Source of the DNA: an uncultured Actinomycetes bacterium
Lineage (GTDB): Bacteria > Actinomycetota > Thermoleophilia > Gaiellales > F1-60-MAGs149
Direction of reading: 5' to 3'
Assembly (NCBI GenBank): GCA_903847495.1
Contig: CAINDT010000081.1
Coordinates: forward strand, 1-5,955
Length of the DNA: 5,955 nt
Shown piece after piece: positions 1 to 5,003 of this stretch. The notes below the pieces were generated by a model. That model saw only the letters and a list, made by a program, of their open reading frames with translations, was not told the DNA's origin and searched no databases. The position numbers and the translations under genes were made by a program. How positions within the stretch are numbered: the stretch's first letter is position 1; each line of letters opens with the position of its first letter.

Positions 1-234
1 GCCGAGGTCTCGATGATCGCCGCGCGCTCGGGTGGTGCAGAGCTCGAGATCACGATCAAGGAAGGGAAGAACCGCCAGGTACGCCGCATGTGCGCCGCCG
101 TGGGCTACCCCGTGATGGAGCTCGAGCGCATCGCCTACGGGCCGCTCACGCTGGGTCGCCTTGGCGTCGGCACGTGCCGCGCGCTCAAGCCGCACGAGCT
201 CGAGGCGCTGCGGGCCGTGGCAAGCGGCGGCTGA
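1..234 (+). CDS. rluB: RsuA/RluB-family rRNA pseudouridine synthase, C-terminal part (5' end outside window)
   Basis: Only the last 77 codons are present; the reading frame is open from base 1 (Ala-Glu-Val-Ser-Met...) and stops with TGA at 232-234. The ATG at 13 is therefore internal, not a start. The segment ITIKEGKNRQVRRM followed by CAAVGYPV and then LERIAYGPLTLG is the characteristic C-terminal strand-helix signature of the RsuA/RluB/RluE/RluF pseudouridine synthases, which isomerise a specific uridine in 16S or 23S rRNA. The catalytic Asp and the N-terminal S4 RNA-binding domain lie upstream of the window and cannot be checked. The symbol rluB is chosen because actinobacteria commonly have this gene after scpA-scpB and ahead of cmk and der, as here; sequence alone does not separate the subfamilies. 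Only 29 bp separate it from the next gene. Confidence 0.9.
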   Translation, partial: AEVSMIAARSGGAELEITIKEGKNRQVRRMCAAVGYPVMELERIAYGPLTLGRLGVGTCRALKPHELEALRAVASGG

Positions 235-263
235 AAACCCGACCCACGGTATCCTTCGGCATT
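235..263 (+). promoter_or_regulatory. Intergenic gap with possible leaderless promoter (-10-like TATCCT at 250-255)
   Basis: This 29-bp gap is the longest non-coding stretch in the window. It contains TATCCT at 250-255, which fits the TANNNT form of an actinobacterial -10 element. It ends 8 bp before the GTG at 264, so transcription could begin at or next to the start codon. No GGAGG-like ribosome-binding sequence lies between 240 and 263, which also fits a leaderless mRNA. Against it, no good -35 hexamer lies 16-19 bp upstream; the closest match, CTGAAA at 231-236, leaves a spacer of only 13 bp. I see no hairpin plus T-run, so no intrinsic terminator for rluB. Inference only. Confidence 0.35.
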
Positions 264-1316
264 GTGAGTGCAGCACCCGCCACCGGAGCCCCCGAGCTCA
301 TCGTCGTCATGCGCTCCTCTGCCACCGCGGAGGAGGTCCAGCACGTGATCTCGCTGATCGAGGGCGCGGGCGCCGGCGTGCACGTCGATGCCGGCGGCGA
401 GGGCACGGTGATCGGCGCCATCGGCGATCGCGCGATCGTCGCGGGCCTGCCGCTGGAGGCTGTCGACGGCGTCGAGCGCGTCGTACCGCTGCGCAAGGAG
501 TACAAGCGCGTCTCGCGCGAGTTCCGCTCCCGCGACACGATCGTCACCGTCGGTCAGTGCAAGGTCGGCGGTGGCCACTTCGCGATGATGGGCGGCCCCT
601 GCTCGATCGAGTCGTACGAGCAGACGCTTGCCTCGGCCAAGGCCGTCAAGGAGGCCGGTGGCTCGATGCTACGCGGCGGCGCCTACAAGCCGCGCACGTC
701 GCCGTACGCCTTCCAGGGCCTCGGTCTCGAGGGCCTCAAGATCCTGCGCGCCGTCGGCGACGAGGTCGGCCTGCCGATCACGACCGAGCTGATGGACGTG
801 CGCGACCTCCAGGACGTCGTCGACCACGTCGACATGATCTGGATCGGCGCGCGCAACATGCAGAACTTCAACCTCCTCAGCGAGGTCGGCCGCTCCGGCA
901 AGCCGATCATGCTGAAGCGCGGTATCGCGGCGACCATCGAGGAGCTGCTGATGGCCTCGGAGTACATCGCCAACGGTGGCTGCGACGAGCTGATCCTCTG
1001 CGAGCGCGGCATCCGCACGTTCGAGAAGGCGACGCGCTTCACGCTCGACGTCTCCGCGATTCCGGTCCTCAAGGCCGAGACGCACCTGCCGGTGATCGTC
1101 GATCCGTCGCACGCTGCGGGCAAGCGCTCGCTCGTCGCGCCGCTCGCTCTGGCCTCCGTCGCGGCTGGCGCCGACGGTCTGATCGTCGAGACCCACCCGA
1201 CGCCTGAGCACGCACTGTCCGACGCCGCGCAGCAGATTCCGTCGGCCGAGTTCCCCGCGTTCGTCGCGGACATCGAGCGCCTCGTCTCGGTCTGCGGCAG
1301 GACCCTCAGCCGGTAG
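264..1316 (+). CDS. aroF: 3-deoxy-7-phosphoheptulonate (DAHP) synthase, type I-beta with N-terminal ACT-like domain
   Basis: This enzyme condenses phosphoenolpyruvate with erythrose 4-phosphate, the first step of the shikimate pathway. The 350-residue product aligns without gaps, offset by 11, to the Thermotoga maritima enzyme as I remember it. The four metal ligands fall at the expected places: Cys113 (GPCS), His283 (DPSH), Glu309 (IVET) and Asp320 (LSD). LRGGAYKPRTSPY (136-148), IGARNMQNF (194-202), LKRG (217-220) and CERGIRTFEKATR (246-258) are other family hallmarks. Residues about 12-78 form the ferredoxin-like/ACT regulatory domain, not a chorismate mutase. GTG at 264 is chosen because the ATG at 309 would delete the first beta strand (LIVVM), while the open frame further upstream runs inside rluB. 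No Shine-Dalgarno is visible. The next gene, tyrA, starts 6 bp after the stop. Symbol naming varies (aroF, aroG, aroA2). Confidence 0.95.
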   Translation: MSAAPATGAPELIVVMRSSATAEEVQHVISLIEGAGAGVHVDAGGEGTVIGAIGDRAIVAGLPLEAVDGVERVVPLRKEYKRVSREFRSRDTIVTVGQCKVGGGHFAMMGGPCSIESYEQTLASAKAVKEAGGSMLRGGAYKPRTSPYAFQGLGLEGLKILRAVGDEVGLPITTELMDVRDLQDVVDHVDMIWIGARNMQNFNLLSEVGRSGKPIMLKRGIAATIEELLMASEYIANGGCDELILCERGIRTFEKATRFTLDVSAIPVLKAETHLPVIVDPSHAAGKRSLVAPLALASVAAGADGLIVETHPTPEHALSDAAQQIPSAEFPAFVADIERLVSVCGRTLSR

Positions 1317-1322
1317 GCGGCC

Positions 1323-2435
1323 ATGCAGGTCGCGATCGTCGGCCTCGGACTCATGGGCGGCAGTCTCGGACTGGCCCTGCGTGAGCGTGCCACCAGCAGC
1401 GTCATCGGCTTCGACCTGAGCGTCGACGAAGGCGCCGTCGCGCTCGAACGTGGCTGCGTCGATCGCCTGGCCGGCTCGCTCGGGGAGGCGTGCGCGAACG
1501 CGGACGTCGTCGTCGTGGCCACGCCTGTCTCGGCCATCGTGGACGTGATCGAGCAGGTGCTGGCGGCCACGCCGACGGCGACGATCACGGACATCGGCTC
1601 GACCAAGGGGCACGTTGTCGCCTCGGTGCCCGGGGAAGGACGCGCACGCTTCATCGGCGGCCACCCGATCTGCGGCTCCGAGGCCCACGGTGCTGCGCAC
1701 GCACGTGCCGAGCTGTTCCAAGGCGCCACGTGGTTTCTCACGCCCACGGTGGAGTCCGACGCGGAGCGCCTCACACAGGTGCACGCGCTCGTGACGGCGA
1801 CCGGTGCCCGCCCGGTCGTGATCGACGCCGCGGCGCACGACTCGATCGTCGCGCTGACGAGTCACTTCCCGCACGTGCTCGCCAACGTGCTCGCGACGCA
1901 GGTCGCGGCCACCGACGTCAACGGGCACAGCCCGCTGCACTCGGTCGGCGGCTCGTTCCGTGACATGACGCGCGTGGCCGGAGCGAATCCGGCGATCTGG
2001 ATCGACATCTTCCTGGACAACCGCGAGGCCGTGCTGGCGGCTGTCGAGGACGCGCAGGCGCGTCTCGGCACGGTCGCCGACGCGCTGCGTACCGGCGACG
2101 AGGCGTTCCTCGCGACGTGGATCGCCGAGGCCGCCGCGGCGCGCAGCGAGGCGCTCGCCCAGGCCCACCGCACCGCGCCGTCCGATCTCCACGAGCTGCT
2201 GGCTTCGGTACCCGACCGCCCGGGCGCCCTGTCGTCGATCGCGCAGGCCCTTTCGGCTGCGGGTATCAACATCGAGGAGTTCTCCCTCTCGCACATCTCG
2301 CCCGAGCGCGGCGGCGAGATCCGCATCATCGTGGCTGGCGCCGACAACGCCGCGCGCGCGGTCGAGCTGCTGCGCGCCGATGGGTGTATCGCGACGCACA
2401 CGCCGGTCGTTGAGGGCGCTGGGGGTGTCGCATGA
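1323..2435 (+). CDS. tyrA: Prephenate dehydrogenase with C-terminal ACT domain
   Basis: It oxidatively decarboxylates prephenate to 4-hydroxyphenylpyruvate, the step committed to tyrosine. The 370-residue product begins with a Rossmann fold (GLGLMGGS, 7-14). Asp31 ends the second strand (IGFD), which in this family favours NAD over NADP; that is an inference. Catalytic-site motifs are intact: DIGSTKG (90-96, Ser93), GGHPICGSE (112-120, His114), TSHFPH (179-184) and SFRDMTR (211-217, Arg213). A helical dimerisation region follows, then an ACT domain at about 288-357 with the ligand-loop motif PDRPG (297-301) and GINIEEF (314-320), suggesting feedback by tyrosine or another aromatic amino acid. 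The ATG lies 6 bp after the DAHP synthase stop; the weak purine-rich GGTAGG at 1312-1317 overlaps that stop. The end overlaps aroA by 4 bp. Arogenate as substrate cannot be excluded. Confidence 0.95.
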   Translation: MQVAIVGLGLMGGSLGLALRERATSSVIGFDLSVDEGAVALERGCVDRLAGSLGEACANADVVVVATPVSAIVDVIEQVLAATPTATITDIGSTKGHVVASVPGEGRARFIGGHPICGSEAHGAAHARAELFQGATWFLTPTVESDAERLTQVHALVTATGARPVVIDAAAHDSIVALTSHFPHVLANVLATQVAATDVNGHSPLHSVGGSFRDMTRVAGANPAIWIDIFLDNREAVLAAVEDAQARLGTVADALRTGDEAFLATWIAEAAAARSEALAQAHRTAPSDLHELLASVPDRPGALSSIAQALSAAGINIEEFSLSHISPERGGEIRIIVAGADNAARAVELLRADGCIATHTPVVEGAGGVA

Positions 2436-3739
2436 GCGCCTGGAAGGTGGCCCCGTCGGGCCCGCTGCTCGGTGAGCTGAGCGTCAACGGCGACAAGTCC
2501 GTCAGCCACCGTGCGCTGCTGATCGGCGCGCTCTGCGATGGCCCGGTCGAGGTCGAGGGGTGGGGCGATTCCGCCGATACCCGCGCCACGCTCGAGGCCG
2601 TGCGCTCCCTGGGCGTTCAGGTTGACGATCACGGTCACGGCCGTCTGACCGTCCACGGCGTCGGCGTCGACGGGCTCAAGCCGCCGGTGGGTGCCATCGA
2701 CGTGAAGAATGCCGGCACGCTGATGCGCCTCCTGTCGGGCATCTGCGCGATGCAGCCGGCGGGCGTCTTCACGCTCGATGGCGACGAGTCGATCCGCACG
2801 CGCCCGATGGAGCGCGTCGCCAAGCCGCTGCGCGCGATGGGCGCCGACGTGGAGACGACGGAGGGCAGGCCGCCCATCACCGTCACCGGTGGCACCGCCC
2901 TGAAGGGCATGGAGCACGTGATGGAGGTCTCGTCGGCGCAGGTCAAGTCGGCGATCCTCTTGGCAGGCCTGCGCGCCGACGGTCCGACGACGGTGATCGA
3001 GGAGGTCGCGACGCGCGACCACACCGAGCGCATGCTGCGCGCCGCCGGCGCCACGGTGCAGACGCTGCGCGACCGCGTCGTGATCCAACCGACGGATCGC
3101 CTCCACCTCGATCGCATCGAGGTGCCCGGCGACATCTCGTCCGCCGCCTTCCTGATCGTCGCCGCCACGCTGATCCCCGAGTCGCGCATCTTCCTGCGCG
3201 GCATCGGCATGGGGGCGGGACGCACCGGGCTGCTCGATGTGCTCGAACGCATGGGTGGCCGTGTCGCAGTCTTCAACCGCCGCACCACAGAAGCGGGCGA
3301 ACCCGTGGCCGATCTCGAGGTCGCACACGCCGACCTCACGGCCAGCAGCATCCGCGGCGCCGAGGTGTCGGGGCTGATCGACGAGCTGCCGATCCTCGCC
3401 CTGGCGGCCTGCGCGTCGCGAGGCAAGACCCGCGTGCGCGAGGCCCAGGAGCTCAAGTTCAAGGAGTCGAACCGGCTCGAGAGCGTCTACGAGGCGCTGC
3501 GCGGCATCGGCGGGCATATCGAGCTCGAGGAGGATGGCTGGTTCATCCGCGGCGTGCCGGCCCGCCTGCGCGGTGGTACCGTCAATCCACGCGGCGACCA
3601 TCGCATCGCGATGCTCGGCGCGATCGCAGGGCTCTACTCGGAGGACGGCGTGACGATCACGGATCCGGAGGCCATCGACGTCTCGTTCCCGGGTTTTCGC
3701 TCGCTGATCGAGGCCGTCACGGCGGAGCGGCGACGATGA
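2432..3739 (+). CDS. aroA: 3-phosphoshikimate 1-carboxyvinyltransferase (EPSP synthase)
   Basis: It transfers the enolpyruvyl group of PEP to shikimate 3-phosphate, the sixth shikimate step and the target of glyphosate. The 435-residue length is normal. Visible motifs in order: NGDKSVSHR (19-27, Lys22), NAGTLMR (93-99), SIRTRPMERV (120-129), SSAQVK (167-172), TRDHTER (194-200), IDELP (316-320, Asp317), LKFKESNR (341-348), GDHRIAM (388-394) and DVSFPGF (416-422). GDKS, RDHTE and SAQVK match the class II (glyphosate-tolerant type) signatures, but the fourth class II motif, NxTR, is replaced by GAGR (261-264). The position matching E. coli Gly96 remains Gly95, unlike the Ala of the CP4 enzyme. 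Lys92 precedes NAGT where glycine is usual. The start ATG overlaps the tyrA stop (ATGA, 2432-2435), with a G-rich stretch at 2421-2425 as likely ribosome-binding site. The end overlaps cmk by 4 bp. Confidence 0.97.
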   Translation: MSAWKVAPSGPLLGELSVNGDKSVSHRALLIGALCDGPVEVEGWGDSADTRATLEAVRSLGVQVDDHGHGRLTVHGVGVDGLKPPVGAIDVKNAGTLMRLLSGICAMQPAGVFTLDGDESIRTRPMERVAKPLRAMGADVETTEGRPPITVTGGTALKGMEHVMEVSSAQVKSAILLAGLRADGPTTVIEEVATRDHTERMLRAAGATVQTLRDRVVIQPTDRLHLDRIEVPGDISSAAFLIVAATLIPESRIFLRGIGMGAGRTGLLDVLERMGGRVAVFNRRTTEAGEPVADLEVAHADLTASSIRGAEVSGLIDELPILALAACASRGKTRVREAQELKFKESNRLESVYEALRGIGGHIELEEDGWFIRGVPARLRGGTVNPRGDHRIAMLGAIAGLYSEDGVTITDPEAIDVSFPGFRSLIEAVTAERRR

Positions 3740-4302
3740 TCATCACGATCGACGGCCCCGCAGGCGCGGGCAAGTCCACCGTCTCGCGTGCGCTCGCCAC
3801 GCGCCTCGGATATCGCTACCTCGACACCGGCGCGATGTACCGCGCCGTCACGCTCGTCGCGCTCGAGACGGGTGAGGAGCCGATCGCGGTGGCGAACGGC
3901 GACGCGTGGACCGCGCACCTGCTCGATCCGGCCCTGCGCTCCGACGCGGTCGATGCCGCCGTCTCCGGTGTGTCCTGCCTGCCTGAGGTGCGCGAAGCAC
4001 TTCGTGGCGCGCAGCGCGCGTTCCTCGCCGAGGGCGACGCCGTGGCCGAGGGGCGCGACATCGGCTCGGTCGTGTGGCCGCAGGCCGAGCTCAAGGTCTG
4101 GCTCGACGCCTCGCCCGACGAGCGTCGCCGCCGCCGCGCCGCCGAGCGCGGCGAGGAGGCGGGGGAGACCGCCCTCGAACGCGATCGCAAGGACGCGGCA
4201 CAGATGATCGTTCCGGAGGACAGCGTGCGCGTGGATACCGAGGGCCTCTCGGTCGAGCAGGTGATCGAGGCGATCGTCGTCCTCGTCGAGGCGCGCGCAT
4301 GA
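3736..4302 (+). CDS. cmk: Cytidylate kinase, unusually short
   Basis: It phosphorylates CMP and dCMP with ATP, feeding nucleic acid and CDP-lipid synthesis. The P-loop is GPAGAGKST (7-15). YLDTGAMYRAVT (28-39), VREAL (85-89), EGRDIGSVV (105-113) and WLDAS (122-126) are standard Cmk motifs. At 188 residues it is well below the usual 215-230. Compared with E. coli Cmk from memory, 19 residues are missing between Arg36 and Ser77 (E. coli R41 and S101), where the beta hairpins of the NMP-binding region lie, and 8 are missing before the lid. In the lid, Arg149 and Asp153 match E. coli R181 and D185, but the match to R188 is Gln156. The frame is uninterrupted, so this looks like a real compact form and not a frameshift. 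The ATG overlaps the aroA stop (3736-3739). Function as Cmk is likely; altered substrate preference is possible. Confidence 0.9.
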   Translation: MIITIDGPAGAGKSTVSRALATRLGYRYLDTGAMYRAVTLVALETGEEPIAVANGDAWTAHLLDPALRSDAVDAAVSGVSCLPEVREALRGAQRAFLAEGDAVAEGRDIGSVVWPQAELKVWLDASPDERRRRRAAERGEEAGETALERDRKDAAQMIVPEDSVRVDTEGLSVEQVIEAIVVLVEARA

Positions 4303-5003
4303 GCGAGACCCGCATGCGTTGGGATGGCTTCCGCGTGTTCACGCCCGAGCGCTCCTGGGGCCTGGCGCTGAAGCTCGTCGCACCGCCGATCCGTCGCTTC
4401 TCCGACGTCCGCATCTGGGGTCGCGAGCGCGTGCCGCTGAGCGGTCCCGTCGTGCTGGCCGCCAATCACCAGTCGTTCTACGACATCTTCGTGCTCGGTG
4501 CCGTGATGAAGCGCCCGATCTACTACATGGCGAAGCAGGAGCTGTTCGACAACGCGGTACTCGGTCGCTTCCTGCCGCACACCGGCGCCTTCCCCGTGCG
4601 TCGCGGCGAGGCCGATCGCGGCGCGATCGACGCCGCGCGAGAGGTGCTGGCCCGCGGCGACATCCTCGGCATCTTCATCGATGGCACCCGTCACCATGGC
4701 GACGGCCTCGGCGAGGTGCGCGCCGGCGCGGCGATGATCGCCGGCATGACCGGTGCGCCGATCGTGCCGGTCTGGATCCACGGGACGGACAAGATCGCCG
4801 ACGCGCCGCGCTCGCCCGTCAGCGTGACGTTCGGCCGTCCGCTGACCGTCGAAGGGCGTGGCAGCAAGGCGTACAAGGCGGCCTCCGAGGAGATCGGGGC
4901 CTACCTGCGTCAGTTGGAATCGTTCGCCGAGAGCGCGGACCGCGCCGGGCGCCCCAAGGATGCCGTCCCACCCGAGTGGGCGAACAAGGAGACGAGCGCA
5001 TGA
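4299..5003 (+). CDS. plsC: 1-acyl-sn-glycerol-3-phosphate acyltransferase family protein
   Basis: Members of this membrane-associated family acylate lysophosphatidic acid to phosphatidic acid. The 234-residue product has motif I NHQSFYD (56-62, His57 and Asp62 forming the catalytic pair), motif II GAFPVRRGEAD (96-106) and motif IV APIVPV (153-158). Motif III reads FIDGTR (126-131) where the family usually has FPEGTR, so Glu is replaced by Asp128. No convincing transmembrane helix is seen; hydrophobic parts such as 20-31 may support peripheral membrane contact. The tail (about 190-234) is charged and helical, ending in GRPKDAVPPEW. The ATG overlaps the cmk stop (ATGA, 4299-4302), with GAGG at 4288-4291 as likely ribosome-binding site; an in-frame ATG at 4314 (Met6) is a weaker alternative. 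The cmk-plsC-der order occurs in many Gram-positive bacteria. The exact acyl acceptor is not provable from sequence. Confidence 0.88.
   Translation: MSETRMRWDGFRVFTPERSWGLALKLVAPPIRRFSDVRIWGRERVPLSGPVVLAANHQSFYDIFVLGAVMKRPIYYMAKQELFDNAVLGRFLPHTGAFPVRRGEADRGAIDAAREVLARGDILGIFIDGTRHHGDGLGEVRAGAAMIAGMTGAPIVPVWIHGTDKIADAPRSPVSVTFGRPLTVEGRGSKAYKAASEEIGAYLRQLESFAESADRAGRPKDAVPPEWANKETSA
4986..4991 (+). promoter_or_regulatory. Ribosome-binding site for der (AAGGAG)
   Basis: AAGGAG lies inside the plsC coding sequence, 8 bp before the ATG at 5000. It is the clearest Shine-Dalgarno in the window and supports 5000 as the der start, and so the reality of the charged N-terminal extension. The other overlapping genes have weaker sites, for example GGAG at 3724-3727 for cmk. 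Confidence 0.7.

Noticed and set aside
90..263. N-terminal extension of the DAHP synthase from an upstream ATG at 90
   Set aside because: This stretch is the rluB coding region read in another frame, and its product is Arg/Ala-rich. The GTG at 264 gives the expected N-terminus.
425..438. Perfect 14-bp palindrome CGATCGCGCGATCG
   Set aside because: It lies inside the DAHP synthase gene and comes from ordinary codons (Asp-Arg-Ala-Ile). GATCG-type words are frequent throughout the window, so I see no reason to call it an operator.
1311..1322. Terminator between the DAHP synthase gene and tyrA
   Set aside because: Only 6 bp separate stop and start, with no hairpin or T-run; co-transcription is far more likely.
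669..2399. 576-codon open frame on the minus strand across the DAHP synthase gene and tyrA
   Set aside because: The product is rich in Arg, Asp, Gly and Val with no recognisable motif, and it runs opposite two clear genes. High GC at third positions produces such antisense frames.
1862..3601. 579-codon open frame on the minus strand across tyrA and aroA
   Set aside because: Same low-complexity shadow composition, no family motif, and fully overlaps well-supported genes with catalytic residues intact.
3736..4302. Cmk as a frameshifted or truncated pseudogene
   Set aside because: The frame is continuous, both ends match the family, all core motifs are present, and both stop/start overlaps are intact; the shortening is internal and in frame.
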